Assembly: GCA_007116995.1 (NCBI GenBank)
Contig: SKHL01000030.1
Span: 1 to 64,000 of the forward strand
DNA length: 64,000 bases
Reading direction: 5' to 3'
Origin: Limnochordia bacterium
GTDB taxonomy: Bacteria > Bacillota > Limnochordia > Darwinibacteriales > DTU012
Part shown: positions 1 through 9,498 of the stretch, one piece after another
Position numbering within the stretch: the first letter of the stretch is position 1
Layout of the letters: each line of letters opens with the position of its first letter
Program-made: the position numbers and the translations under genes
The notes under the pieces: model-generated
The model's database searches: none
Told to the model about the DNA's origin: nothing
The model's input: only the letters and a program-made list of their open reading frames with translations

Positions 1-262
1 AATAACTTCCATCTCGTAACATCCACAAATGATAATCTGTACAGATTTCAGACTGACCATTATCTAAGGTTACTTTAACTAACTTCTTATCTTCACCACT
101 AATTCTACGAGCGGCACGAGCATACCCAGGAACAACCTTACCTTCCGGTGTACTAGAATAAACCCATATACCCTCACCAGTCTTAGTGTACTCATCATAA
201 ATTTCTTCCATTGTCTTAACTGTACCATCCAATAATCGAACTTTAGTATCCCCAACAAAACA
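1..262 (-). other. N-terminal part of an intein inside the MoxR-type ATPase
   Basis: Codon 704 (262..260) begins a typical intein block A: Cys1 then FVGDTKVRLLDG and a GD-poor Hint start. About 75 residues on, the block B signature TxxH occurs in ICTDYHLWMLRDG. This is the canonical N-terminal splicing domain. The homing endonuclease (if any), block F/G and the C-extein lie beyond the left edge, so completeness cannot be judged. Confidence 0.88.
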
Positions 263-2371
263 ATCACTTATCGCCTCAAACATAGCCGACATAACCGCAG
301 TATTCGTAACCCTGTTACACTCATCGAAGAAGAGAATGATATTTTTACCTTCTTCAGCATACGCCTTCTCAAATTTCCAACGTATGTTTCTATCAGGCGC
401 CTTCTCCGTCATCATCTCAACCAATCCAGTACCCGAGTTATTAATCACATCTTTCATCTCTCCAGACAACAACTTACCAACTTCTCCTAAATCATCTAAT
501 TGTTGACCACGAGAAACATATTCGTCAACCTTAACCTTAACCGGCATACCAAGTAAATCCACACGATCCATAGACGCCAAGTTAATATGAATAACCTCAC
601 AGTTATTGTCCTTAGAATATTGTTCAACACGAGACGTTTTACCAAATGAACTCGGTCCAATCATCATAACCGGTAAGTTCGCATTTAGACCCTCTTCCAT
701 AAATCGAGTCATATCATCTCGACCATCGTCATCCTGAGAAACCTCTTTCCAACCATTCATATCTAGAAACTTAGCAAAAGCTACCCCTGAAGGCTCCCCC
801 ACAAAACCAGTAATAATATGTAGAGTATATTCCTTCTTACCCCGACTCTCCAACGAGTATAAGTACTGACTTACCATATCCCATGTACGATAATTAGGGA
901 ACGGTCTTGCAGCTGCCTCATTCTCGTCCCGAGTCTCCTCGTACAATTCTACTACATAGTCATCATTGTATACTTCACTGATCGTAGACTTGAGATACTT
1001 CAACAAATCGGCATGAATATTCGTAGGACGATTTTTCTTCCCAGGAGACTCCGCCCAATCAAACCACCGATCCATAACATCTTCCGGAAGTACCCTCAAC
1101 GGTCTAAACCTACGCTGATAAGCGGCATCAAACTCAGTCTCTACGTCATACAAGTCATTTAAGGTTTCCTTCTCTGGATGTAAATTCGTGGCGGCAACAA
1201 ACTTACACATATTGAAAGTCATGTTACCCATCTTTTTCTGATTCAAAAGTGTTACTAAAACTCCCTCTACCCCAGGATCCTGATTACGAGTAATCTCATC
1301 AAAGAATAATACAGGAATCTTCGTATACTCAGCATACTTCTCAATCAGTTTATTTAACGCAGTAATATTTTCATCCGTCAATGGTTCCTCTTCTATTACC
1401 TCATTTACACCATCAGACGAACGAGAAATAATTTTAGTACCTCTATCTAACTGTTCTTTAAATATCTTCATCGCCCGAGTAGAGAATTCAATAAACCCAT
1501 CAGAACAAGTAACCAATTCCTCCATAGGGCAAGCTAGTGAAAACTCATCAGTAAGAGTACCTACTTCCGCACTACTACCCTTTAACTGTTCAATCTCTTC
1601 CGGAGAAAACCCTGTCTTCTGCATCAACCCACTGTAGTCCAAACGTGAAGTAAACGCTACCCGAAAGTCTACTAACCGATACCCAAGATCGTTACAAATC
1701 TCCTTAACCGTGGCACTCTTAAACACCGCAGTAGGTCCGATAAGTAACGGAACAATCGTATCCTTACTAGACTCGTCCTTTAGATGACTATATAAAGTCT
1801 GATAGATATGATCCGTCACCCCACCGACTTCCCCTGAAGTACTAGTAGCTCTTGGATTTTTATCTATCATATCTAACACATCAAAGAAATCCTCATTTAA
1901 AACTCCCTCATGAAGACTACTCATAATATTGAACCTCTTCTCCAAAGTAATAGTTAAATCAGGGAGAGTGTTCATCTCACTACCAAACGAAGCAGACTGA
2001 ACAAACTCTTCACTAACTATATCTACGGAGTTTTCGTACCCGCCACCCGTCAAAATGTATGCAGAATTATTTACCAATTCAATACTATAAGCCACGTCCT
2101 GATATTCCAGATATGTAACGTCCATCTCAATCTCTTTATCAGAGAACATCTGTTTCAGTATTAACGCATACGAGTCCTTAACATTAAAAACTCGAATGTT
2201 CAACGGCAATACATGAAATACTTTCGGAGTAATCCTACTTACCCGTTCTACTAGAGACTGATCAATTTCTCCCTCTAACGGACAATAGATATCCGAAACC
2301 TTAACTACCTCTCTAGTATTCCGTACCATATAAGACCTTTCAAGAAAAGGCATAATCTTCTTAAAGTACAT
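1..2371 (-). CDS. MoxR-type tandem AAA+ ATPase interrupted by an intein (3' end outside window)
   Basis: The frame is open from ATG at 2371 (GAGGGTGGT upstream) to the left edge, 790 codons. Two AAA+ modules are visible. The first, around residues 212-360, has a degenerate P-loop (GPTAVFKSA), Walker B VLFFDE and a sensor-1-like AATN. The second has an intact P-loop (GPSSFGKTS, about 571-579) and Walker B LFFDECNR (about 680-687). At Cys704 the host sequence ...FEAISD stops and an intein begins (CFVGDTKVRLLDGT). In MoxR proteins that point corresponds to the conserved '.LLEAMxE' segment. The C-extein is off-window. MoxR ATPases remodel or activate partner proteins; the partner is unknown here. 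The adjacent genes look structural, so a role in virion assembly or host takeover is inference only. Confidence 0.88.
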   Translation of the reverse strand, partial: MYFKKIMPFLERSYMVRNTREVVKVSDIYCPLEGEIDQSLVERVSRITPKVFHVLPLNIRVFNVKDSYALILKQMFSDKEIEMDVTYLEYQDVAYSIELVNNSAYILTGGGYENSVDIVSEEFVQSASFGSEMNTLPDLTITLEKRFNIMSSLHEGVLNEDFFDVLDMIDKNPRATSTSGEVGGVTDHIYQTLYSHLKDESSKDTIVPLLIGPTAVFKSATVKEICNDLGYRLVDFRVAFTSRLDYSGLMQKTGFSPEEIEQLKGSSAEVGTLTDEFSLACPMEELVTCSDGFIEFSTRAMKIFKEQLDRGTKIISRSSDGVNEVIEEEPLTDENITALNKLIEKYAEYTKIPVLFFDEITRNQDPGVEGVLVTLLNQKKMGNMTFNMCKFVAATNLHPEKETLNDLYDVETEFDAAYQRRFRPLRVLPEDVMDRWFDWAESPGKKNRPTNIHADLLKYLKSTISEVYNDDYVVELYEETRDENEAAARPFPNYRTWDMVSQYLYSLESRGKKEYTLHIITGFVGEPSGVAFAKFLDMNGWKEVSQDDDGRDDMTRFMEEGLNANLPVMMIGPSSFGKTSRVEQYSKDNNCEVIHINLASMDRVDLLGMPVKVKVDEYVSRGQQLDDLGEVGKLLSGEMKDVINNSGTGLVEMMTEKAPDRNIRWKFEKAYAEEGKNIILFFDECNRVTNTAVMSAMFEAISDCFVGDTKVRLLDGTVKTMEEIYDEYTKTGEGIWVYSSTPEGKVVPGYARAARRISGEDKKLVKVTLDNGQSEICTDYHLWMLRDGSY

Positions 2372-2399
2372 ACAATCTACACCACCCTCAAATTCATAG

Positions 2400-3332
2400 T
2401 TAAACCACAGTAATAGTCACAGATCCAAACAAAGTCTCTCCAAAGTAAACCGTCAGGCTGTGTTGTCCCAATGTAACCGGAGTAAAACCTAACTCTCCAT
2501 AAGCAAACCTATCAAATGTAGCCATACCATTAAATAAATCTCCATCTATGTCAGATACAACCCTAATAGAGTAATCATCTGCAGGTAACGGAATACCACC
2601 CTCCATACGTAAATAACAATGTAAACTTCCCAACTGACCGGCAGTGTATTCTCCCATAGATGAAGAAACATAACTCTCACCGGGGTCGAGTATAATAGGA
2701 TAAATTGTTGTAAGCTCAACATCACTCACTGTCTGATAAACACCTTCAGAATCTAAAACCTGAACTGTGTATATCATAGTCCCTACATAGTCTGTAGAAA
2801 TTGCAAACGTACCATCGACAGGATCATTTTGAAAAAATTCCTCATATAATACCTGATCACCGTGATACAACACACGAATCATGAAATCGTCATGAATATA
2901 GGTAGAATCAGAGGTAACTGGAAGTATATGAAGTATAATAGGGTAATTCGTAGTCAAAGTACCCATACTAGCATCTAACTCCGCAAACGTCAATCCAAAG
3001 TCCATCTCTTCCAATCCCGGACCATCAAAGTCTCCTCCACCATTATCTGGATCACCTGGAGATAAACGTGGTGGGAACCTACCCGTATCAAACAAAAAGA
3101 GATACGACATAAGCAAATAATTATGTATCTTTACTCCCTCCTGTGTTTCAGGAATACCCCCATACCTGATAATCTCATATAACCTCAAAGCATGTACACC
3201 TGAACCACTACGAGCTCTTAAAACAATCTCATGCGCCTCCTGAAGAGTAGGCGGAACCACCAAATTATCAAAAGCACCATGAGACTTAGCAAACTCTCTA
3301 CTATCATACTTACCATTAATCATCTTTAACAA
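2400..3332 (-). CDS. Putative structural protein with beta-sandwich-like repeats
   Basis: 310 aa; TTG start at 3332 eight bases after GAGGGTGGT (an ATG three codons on has poorer spacing). The N-terminal third is helical, followed by a Gly/Asp/Pro-rich linker around residues 90-105. The rest shows two or three repeated beta-rich segments, each containing 'TTxYPIIL' (about 126-132 and 207-213) and an F/Y-rich strand pattern, as in Ig-like or adhesin-like virion domains. It lies 28 bases before the ATPase gene in the same direction. No enzymatic motif is seen. The virion role is inferred from composition and position. Confidence 0.7.
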   Translation of the reverse strand: MLKMINGKYDSREFAKSHGAFDNLVVPPTLQEAHEIVLRARSGSGVHALRLYEIIRYGGIPETQEGVKIHNYLLMSYLFLFDTGRFPPRLSPGDPDNGGGDFDGPGLEEMDFGLTFAELDASMGTLTTNYPIILHILPVTSDSTYIHDDFMIRVLYHGDQVLYEEFFQNDPVDGTFAISTDYVGTMIYTVQVLDSEGVYQTVSDVELTTIYPIILDPGESYVSSSMGEYTAGQLGSLHCYLRMEGGIPLPADDYSIRVVSDIDGDLFNGMATFDRFAYGELGFTPVTLGQHSLTVYFGETLFGSVTITVV

Positions 3333-3360
3333 AGTAATACACCACCCTCTTAGAATATCT

Positions 3361-3948
3361 CTACTTCTTATACCCCATAATCAAGAATACCCTCTTTATA
3401 GATGAAGTGATGTATTTAACATCCTTGTCTTCAAAATCAGCATTTAACCAATCATCAACAGACTTCTCTCTCAAGTCTGGTATTGATTCAAAGTACCGTA
3501 GTAACGAACTATCTACCCCTAAATCCGCCAAGCTCAACGTACCAGACCCCGAACCAGAGAAAGAAATCTTAGCATTAAAATACACGTCAATCAACTTAAC
3601 GATAAACGCTAAATAAAAAAGATAGAAACAACAAGCAACCGTAAAGTTATTTTCCTTACCAGCATCTTCAAAATCTTTTTTCCGGGATAGCAAACTCTTT
3701 AGAAAAGGAGTAACCGCCCTCAAATTCGCCTCTAGAAACAAACTTCTATGTTTCGCTGTAATTATTGAAGCTAATCTGACCGAAGATGCCCCAGCCTTGT
3801 CCTCATACTTTTTCAAGTTCGTCTCGAAGTCATTATTGAAGTAATCAATAAAACTCTTCGCACCAACCTTAAAACCGCCATAATTAATGTTTTTCATCTG
3901 TAACAGTACAGGTTTTAATTGTTTATAAACCGTTGTAAATGTATTCAC
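3361..3948 (-). CDS. Hypothetical protein
   Basis: 195 aa, GTG start behind a GGGGGGAG Shine-Dalgarno. Mostly helical and lysine-rich, with one hydrophobic stretch near residues 104-125 (CCFYLFYLAFIVKLIDVYF) that could be a membrane or core helix, then a short Gly/Ser linker. Not recognised. It sits between the structural-like gene at 2400 and the three-gene family at 4014-8527, so a virion or assembly role is possible. Confidence 0.65.
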   Translation of the reverse strand: MNTFTTVYKQLKPVLLQMKNINYGGFKVGAKSFIDYFNNDFETNLKKYEDKAGASSVRLASIITAKHRSLFLEANLRAVTPFLKSLLSRKKDFEDAGKENNFTVACCFYLFYLAFIVKLIDVYFNAKISFSGSGSGTLSLADLGVDSSLLRYFESIPDLREKSVDDWLNADFEDKDVKYITSSIKRVFLIMGYKK

Positions 3949-3982
3949 TAACCTACACTCCCCCCGAGAACGTACCTCTACG

Positions 3983-3994
3983 TTTTATATATAA
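3983..3994 (-). promoter_or_regulatory. Possible late promoter core (TTATATATAAAA)
   Basis: A TATATATAA core 35 bases before the GTG start at 3948. It resembles the TATA part of the CCGTATATATAG elements elsewhere but lacks the CCG, so confidence is low. Confidence 0.3.
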
Positions 3995-4013
3995 CACAAC
4001 ACATCGACCCCAA

Positions 4014-5279
4014 CTAAAACTTACTTATCATAAGATCCGTCGCCTTCTTCACAATCCGACCATAATTAGAAATACTCCTTGTTGAAAAACTAGTAAAGTC
4101 TTTCTGTTCATCCGTAACCAACCTAGCATAGTTAGATCCCATATCCCGTAACATGGTAGGAGACTTCTTATAATTCGATATAAAATCCACGAAATTACTC
4201 GTACCTACACCCGTTAACTCTGTCTGTAGACCGATCTTTTCCATATACTTATTTATCAAATTTTCCGTAAGAGACATACCCTTCTCTAAACCTAGAGTAT
4301 GGTAGAAAAATAAGTTCCCATCCTCATCAACAGACCGAAGTATATCAATCAGATTGTACGAGTTAATCTTCTCGTCTGTCACCCGACTGTAATCACCTGA
4401 CCACTCATCCAAATGAGACCAAGAAGATAAAATACCACAAATATTTCTATCATCAGAAGAATGAGTTTTATAACTAAACACTCCAGACCTACTCTTAATT
4501 CCCAAACCAACAGAAGAAAGCTCTCTCACTAAAAGTGGATCAATTTTTTCATCTCGAATCGCTTTAATAAATCTCTCTTCGTACCCACTGTTCCTCGTAT
4601 ACCCAGGCTGACTCATATTCTTCTCCAGATTAGGGTCAAACTTCGTTTCCGAGATAAAATTACCAAAAACAGACCTACCCAAGTCACCCACCTTATTATT
4701 TAAACCACTAAAGAAAAGAATCAGTATCTCCATAACAAACTCATTCTTAGACACAAGATAAGAAGTGGACTTATTTTTGTCACTCGTAGTTTTAACATCT
4801 AGATCCTGGACAGCATTTAACAAAACTGACCCAGAATAAACACCATCACTAAAAAATCTATCCCGAAGAGTCTGTATGTATGATCTAAAATCAAAATTTC
4901 TAAAATCTAACTTAAATGACTCCACCAAGTAGTTCACACTATCTAGACTAAAAATAGGGTCACCCGGACTAATCGCATTATTAAAAAACTCTACTAGACT
5001 AAACAGAGAAATATATTCCTTGTTATTATCGTTATACCCCAGTACAACACTACCCGAAGCACTATTGTACGTAAATCCCATAAATGTAGTCATTCTACCA
5101 TCATCACTACCTACCAGCACACGATAATTCGCTTTACCAGACACAGCTTTAGCTGAGTCAATAGTAATTTCAATATGAGGAGTCAGTGTATTAGAAGTTA
5201 AATATCTAATCAAATTTCCCACAGCCACATTTATTTTCCCATCCATAGGTAGTGAAATATTCCTCTCTACTAACCTCAT
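4014..5279 (-). CDS. Putative virion protein, related to the two neighbouring upstream genes
   Basis: 421 aa from ATG at 5279, spaced from GGGGGAGG; an upstream GTG at 5297 overlaps that ribosome-binding site and is rejected. N-terminal beta-rich part, mainly helical C-terminal half. It ends in KKATDLMISKF, closely like the end of the next gene (SKVLDFMVSKF), and has a similar plan to the gene at 7106. The three probably arose by duplication. No known domain recognised; placement upstream of portal and terminase suggests a capsid, neck or baseplate component. Confidence 0.7.
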   Translation of the reverse strand: MRLVERNISLPMDGKINVAVGNLIRYLTSNTLTPHIEITIDSAKAVSGKANYRVLVGSDDGRMTTFMGFTYNSASGSVVLGYNDNNKEYISLFSLVEFFNNAISPGDPIFSLDSVNYLVESFKLDFRNFDFRSYIQTLRDRFFSDGVYSGSVLLNAVQDLDVKTTSDKNKSTSYLVSKNEFVMEILILFFSGLNNKVGDLGRSVFGNFISETKFDPNLEKNMSQPGYTRNSGYEERFIKAIRDEKIDPLLVRELSSVGLGIKSRSGVFSYKTHSSDDRNICGILSSWSHLDEWSGDYSRVTDEKINSYNLIDILRSVDEDGNLFFYHTLGLEKGMSLTENLINKYMEKIGLQTELTGVGTSNFVDFISNYKKSPTMLRDMGSNYARLVTDEQKDFTSFSTRSISNYGRIVKKATDLMISKF

Positions 5280-5301
5280 TACCCACACCTCCCCCACACA
5301 C

Positions 5302-7020
5302 CTAAAATTTTGAAACCATAAAATCCAAAACCTTACTAATCACCCGAGAACGAGACTTGAGTGAAGAAATAAGATCTACTACCACCATAAGTTCTTCCTT
5401 ACTAGACATGTAGTTATGATACAACCCAAACGTATCATGATTCATATCTACCACAGTAGGTATAGATCCAAACGGTAACTCAAATGTATCCAAATACCCC
5501 CGAGATCCCGTTCTACCCCCTGAAGTAACGTACTTAAACTGATTCCTAAATACATCCAAAATCTTATCAATCTTACCCTCAGCCATAAGACCTGAAACAG
5601 CTCCCCTAATCTTATCTACAACTAAAGAATCTCCCTCCAACCTCAACTCTTCTCTCTCTTCCATAGTCCACGAACCACTCTCACTGTCTCTGTACATAAG
5701 ATCAAAGTAATCATCGTAAAACTCTCGATTAGACAAGAGAAGGTCAACAATAGAAGCGAAATTTATTTCAGAAACACTGATAGTTCTATCTTCAAACTGT
5801 TTGTACAAGTCATTGGCTAAATAGTTAAACGCTTTTTTAGCATCTCCATCGTCTATATGTTTCTGCACAGATGTAAACGAGTCTCTAGGGTATCCTCGGT
5901 ATCCTCCCGAGTATCCGAACCCATAGAACAACTCTGAACTAGCAGACCTCATTAACATATCAATATAGTTATAACTGTTCTTTTTTATCATAACCTCAAT
6001 ATCCGAATCCTTTATTAACTGTCTATCGTACCCGTACATAACTCTATCTCTTATGTAATCCGCATCCCTCTCATCCTTGTCCTCACCAACCAAGAAAGGC
6101 GCATACCCAGAAATCTTCTGTAGATAAACAAGAGGTTCTAAAAAATAAGTTCCCTCCGCATTTTCAACTTCATATGGACTAATAGGCAACGTGTGTATCC
6201 TTGACCGTATCTTATCTCTCTGACTCCGAATCTCCATCATAAACTGTTCGTCATTCTTCTGTTCAGGAATATACCTATCTATCAGTGAATCAGAAAAAGA
6301 TGCTAGTGAACTCCCAAACTCTCCCTGTATACTATCAATAACACCTAAAACATGTCTACACGTATCACCAAATTGACATAGAATAGAAATGAAATTCTCA
6401 TCTATATTTCCCCAAAGTTTACCACCCACTGAATCCAACGCATCCTCTTCAGAGAACGTACTACTTAAAGACGCAAGTAAAACAGACGTAGAGTTAATCT
6501 CCCAGTCCTTAGAAGTCGCCTTTTTAAGATCTTCTACCGTCTTAAGAAACGTTTTCTTACCCAACTTAGACTCCAGTAAAATCTCCAGAACCTCACCCCT
6601 ATCACGCATAATACCGTAAGGAGTAAAAAATTCCTGAAGATTACCTACCCGAATATATCCCTGCTCTAAATCCATAGCATTGTTATACACCACAACATCC
6701 AACGTTTCAGGTACAATCCGTAATCCGAAAACATTGATAGGGTTGTTGTTTCCAGAAACCCGAAAAAATGTAAGTAATTTTTCTTCTTTATCGTAGATAA
6801 GTACCTTCGTTGTCAAGTAATCTAAATAACTTTGAGGTATTCTCCCACTACTACCCTGAAAAAGTCTAAGATAATCACTTATATCTACGTTCGATAGTTC
6901 TTTATCTACAATCTTACCTTCGTGCTTAGGATCCGAAGTAGAACCATCATCAACTCTATTCAGTTCCAGAGACTTAACCCCTTTAAGATCAATCGTAACA
7001 GGTGTAATCTTGACTCCCAA
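5302..7020 (-). CDS. Putative virion protein (large member of the three-gene family)
   Basis: 572 aa, TTG start at 7020 after GGTGGTGAG. Beta-rich first 130 residues, long helical remainder with a Tyr/Gly-rich patch around residues 370-385 (FYGFGYSGGYRGYPRD). The C-terminal VLDFMVSKF matches the end of the downstream gene at 4014. A late-type promoter lies 26 bases upstream, consistent with late structural expression. Not recognised by family. Confidence 0.7.
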   Translation of the reverse strand: MGVKITPVTIDLKGVKSLELNRVDDGSTSDPKHEGKIVDKELSNVDISDYLRLFQGSSGRIPQSYLDYLTTKVLIYDKEEKLLTFFRVSGNNNPINVFGLRIVPETLDVVVYNNAMDLEQGYIRVGNLQEFFTPYGIMRDRGEVLEILLESKLGKKTFLKTVEDLKKATSKDWEINSTSVLLASLSSTFSEEDALDSVGGKLWGNIDENFISILCQFGDTCRHVLGVIDSIQGEFGSSLASFSDSLIDRYIPEQKNDEQFMMEIRSQRDKIRSRIHTLPISPYEVENAEGTYFLEPLVYLQKISGYAPFLVGEDKDERDADYIRDRVMYGYDRQLIKDSDIEVMIKKNSYNYIDMLMRSASSELFYGFGYSGGYRGYPRDSFTSVQKHIDDGDAKKAFNYLANDLYKQFEDRTISVSEINFASIVDLLLSNREFYDDYFDLMYRDSESGSWTMEEREELRLEGDSLVVDKIRGAVSGLMAEGKIDKILDVFRNQFKYVTSGGRTGSRGYLDTFELPFGSIPTVVDMNHDTFGLYHNYMSSKEELMVVVDLISSLKSRSRVISKVLDFMVSKF

Positions 7021-7045
7021 TCATCTCACCACCATTAATTACTGT

Positions 7046-7057
7046 CTATCTATACGG
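7046..7057 (-). promoter_or_regulatory. Late-type promoter, CCGTATAGATAG
   Basis: TTTTCCGTATAGATAG element 26 bases before the TTG start at 7020. A weak hairpin (GTACTT...AAGTAC) and T-rich tract precede it after the upstream gene. Confidence 0.55.
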
Positions 7058-7105
7058 AAAATAACGTAAAAGAAACGTACTTACCAGAAAGTACCATAGA
7101 TCAAC

Positions 7106-8527
7106 TTAAATAAAAGCGTCTGATATTTTATCCAGTATTTTTGAAGATAGAATCTTCATTTTAGAAAGATTACCTAAAACTAATCCATCTCCCTTAGAGT
7201 CATAGTCAGCAATCTCCACAGCCCCAGATATCCGTTCCTTATACTGAGACGTAAATGTAGTATCGTAGAACGTATCAATCACTCCGTCTACCAAACTATC
7301 CGTATCTTCGTTAAAAAACTCCCGATTCTTTCTAATTTTCATGACCATATAATTAGACGCAGACTCGATCATATCTTCATCCAAAAACGCCTCCGTAATT
7401 ATCAAGTCTTCATCACTATAAGCCAACATATCAAAAATGGATCGAGAAACTAGATTATCCCAACCCCCATCATACTCACTCATCGTAGAAAGAACCAAGT
7501 CATTATCCAGATATGTATTATAGTCAACACCTTTCTGGTGATCTGTCATACACTTGAAAAACTCTGTCGTAATACCTCCCAAAGCAACACTCGTAGAGTA
7601 CCCATCCGTATTCCCAAAACCAGACAAAGTACTAACTCTATCCCGCCCCACAGTTACCACTTTATCAAGAAAATCACTCGTATCCAGTCCACAAGAAGTC
7701 ATCAACTCACAGTATGAAGAGACCCCTAACATAAACCACTTAACCAATTTCTGAGTCTCAACGAATCCCATGAAACTCCTTTCCATCTGTACCATAAAGT
7801 CCCTGTATATATCCCCTATAGTAGTATCTACATTAGGGTTATTTGTCGCATCAACATCCGCATCTGAAATAAAGTTTAGTAATACTGAACTGTATTGAGC
7901 AAGAGAACCAGCCTGAGTTGTATCCCCTAACATTCCAGTGAATACATCTAGTAACTCACCCAAAGAATCCACACTAAAATTTCCAGTTTTAAACTGCTCA
8001 ATAACTGTCTTAAAAAAATCTATACTGATATTCCTTGAAACCAAATCCCTACCAGCAGAAGACCCATGCCCAAGAGTAAAGTTGTGTATAATAGAATCTA
8101 CGATATTTCCTAAATACACACTAAACTCTGACCCCAAAACATACACATCTAAATGATCATCCACATCTAAGTTAAAAAACTTAAATGTATTAGGCGTCCC
8201 ATTCAACGCAAATACACCTAGACTAGTATTGAAAGAATCCCCACGAATAGTAACCTTACTTTCAAAATAAGGGAATTTAGACTTCTGTAATGTGTTATAA
8301 GTTGAGATTATCTCATTGATATCATCACTCTTCTTACCCAAGTCCACCTTCATTGTCTTAATTCTATCTTTTATCTCTGCTACAGGGATATTAGACCCAC
8401 GTTTAACAGACGGATCATATTTTATATCATTAGACAGAGGTCGACCAAAAGGCATTAATCTCTGATTCACGTTACTCTCACGAATCTCTAACAACATAGT
8501 AAATAATTCAGTAGCATACTCGTACAC
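7106..8527 (-). CDS. Putative virion protein (third member of the three-gene family)
   Basis: 473 aa from GTG at 8527, eight bases after AGGAG; two ATG codons ten residues upstream lack a ribosome-binding site. Helical N-terminus, beta-rich section (about 80-140), then a long helical, acidic C-terminal part ending SSKILDKISDAFI, a weaker match to the C-termini of the two downstream genes. No catalytic motif. Structural role inferred from size, promoter and position next to portal. Confidence 0.7.
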   Translation of the reverse strand: MYEYATELFTMLLEIRESNVNQRLMPFGRPLSNDIKYDPSVKRGSNIPVAEIKDRIKTMKVDLGKKSDDINEIISTYNTLQKSKFPYFESKVTIRGDSFNTSLGVFALNGTPNTFKFFNLDVDDHLDVYVLGSEFSVYLGNIVDSIIHNFTLGHGSSAGRDLVSRNISIDFFKTVIEQFKTGNFSVDSLGELLDVFTGMLGDTTQAGSLAQYSSVLLNFISDADVDATNNPNVDTTIGDIYRDFMVQMERSFMGFVETQKLVKWFMLGVSSYCELMTSCGLDTSDFLDKVVTVGRDRVSTLSGFGNTDGYSTSVALGGITTEFFKCMTDHQKGVDYNTYLDNDLVLSTMSEYDGGWDNLVSRSIFDMLAYSDEDLIITEAFLDEDMIESASNYMVMKIRKNREFFNEDTDSLVDGVIDTFYDTTFTSQYKERISGAVEIADYDSKGDGLVLGNLSKMKILSSKILDKISDAFI

Positions 8528-8580
8528 AATACCAACTCCTATCTGTAAGACCATCATCAGACAAAAAACTAATCGTCTAC

Positions 8581-8590
8581 TCTATATATA
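8581..8590 (-). promoter_or_regulatory. Possible late promoter core (TATATATAGA)
   Basis: ATATATATAGAG directly after the stop at 8592 and 54 bases before the GTG at 8527; lacks the CCG of the stronger elements. Confidence 0.3.
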
Positions 8591-8591
8591 T

Positions 8592-9143
8592 CTAATCGTC
8601 ATAACGAGACTGAAAGTACTTTGTCCTAGCCATGTCCCTGTATATTTTCGTCCAGTTCATCATAAACGCTGATAAGACAACCGCTAAGTGTTTACAAACA
8701 GACCCCTCTAACTTAGGGTTTCTAATTTTCGGAAATCTATCCTCACGATAAATACCATAGCCTATCTGATACGCCATATACTTTTTCCGATACTTAAAAT
8801 CCGGACAAGTACAGTGAACCGCTAAATCTCCCGCCAACATGAGTCTCATAATTTCCCTTTTCTTCAAATCTTTTACAGAGTCAATATCTTTCATATCCAA
8901 TAACTTGATAAATTGACTATAGTTTCTCCCTCTCACAAACTGAGATTTCGTCTGAAATGTAATCCACCCACGAGTATTCATAACTCCCATATACCGTGTA
9001 TTTAATTTTTTTGACCTTTGAAGTCTTTTAAATTCTGTATCATTCCGTAACTCTCTCCACCCTGCCTCAAAGACAGGGTGAAGATACTTATACTCAGTTA
9101 AGAAACTCTGAATATCTTTTTCTGAGGAAGTCTCTAATATCAT
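8592..9143 (-). CDS. SWIM-type zinc-finger protein encoded next to the portal
   Basis: 183 aa from ATG at 9143 (GAGGGGGATCAGGG upstream), overlapping the preceding gene by about 50 bases. The C-terminal half contains CTCPDFKYR and, about 35 residues later, VCKHLAVVL. That is the CxC...CxH arrangement of SWIM domains, which bind zinc and usually contact DNA or protein. The Tyr/Arg-rich region between the pairs (KKYMAYQIGYG) is typical of large-phage relatives as I remember them. Location beside the portal suggests a head or packaging role, which is inference. Confidence 0.72.
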   Translation of the reverse strand: MILETSSEKDIQSFLTEYKYLHPVFEAGWRELRNDTEFKRLQRSKKLNTRYMGVMNTRGWITFQTKSQFVRGRNYSQFIKLLDMKDIDSVKDLKKREIMRLMLAGDLAVHCTCPDFKYRKKYMAYQIGYGIYREDRFPKIRNPKLEGSVCKHLAVVLSAFMMNWTKIYRDMARTKYFQSRYDD

Positions 9144-9498
9144 GACCCTGATCCCCCTCATACACAATTTTCCTAACAGCCTCCAAAATCTCCTTAACAG
9201 GATATTCCTTAATATCCACACCCCGTAAAGAACTTTCTATCACTAAATGCGTAACGAGTGAGGATAACATCTTTAAGTTATCCTCACTATCCAACCCTTC
9301 CCCCACTAAAGACTTCTTCAAGTTCTTATAGACCGGCTTACCCTTAATACTACCAACGAAATCACTATCCAACGTGTTATCTGAGACCCCATATAGACGG
9401 GCATGGATTTTTTTGTTGACTCGTTTAATCTCTTCAGGGTCTCCAGAAGAAAACGCTATATCCAATTCCTTCATGTATCCTTCTAAGATTTTATCCAC
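9094..9498 (-). CDS. Hypothetical protein between portal and SWIM gene
   Basis: 134 aa if started at GTG 9498, which overlaps the portal stop; ATG at 9474 is an alternative. Helical and charged (KRVNKKIHARLYGVSD, LEAVRKIVYEG). No domain recognised. Tight overlap on both sides implies translational coupling with portal production. Confidence 0.65.
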   Translation of the reverse strand: MDKILEGYMKELDIAFSSGDPEEIKRVNKKIHARLYGVSDNTLDSDFVGSIKGKPVYKNLKKSLVGEGLDSEDNLKMLSSLVTHLVIESSLRGVDIKEYPVKEILEAVRKIVYEGDQGHDIRDFLRKRYSEFLN

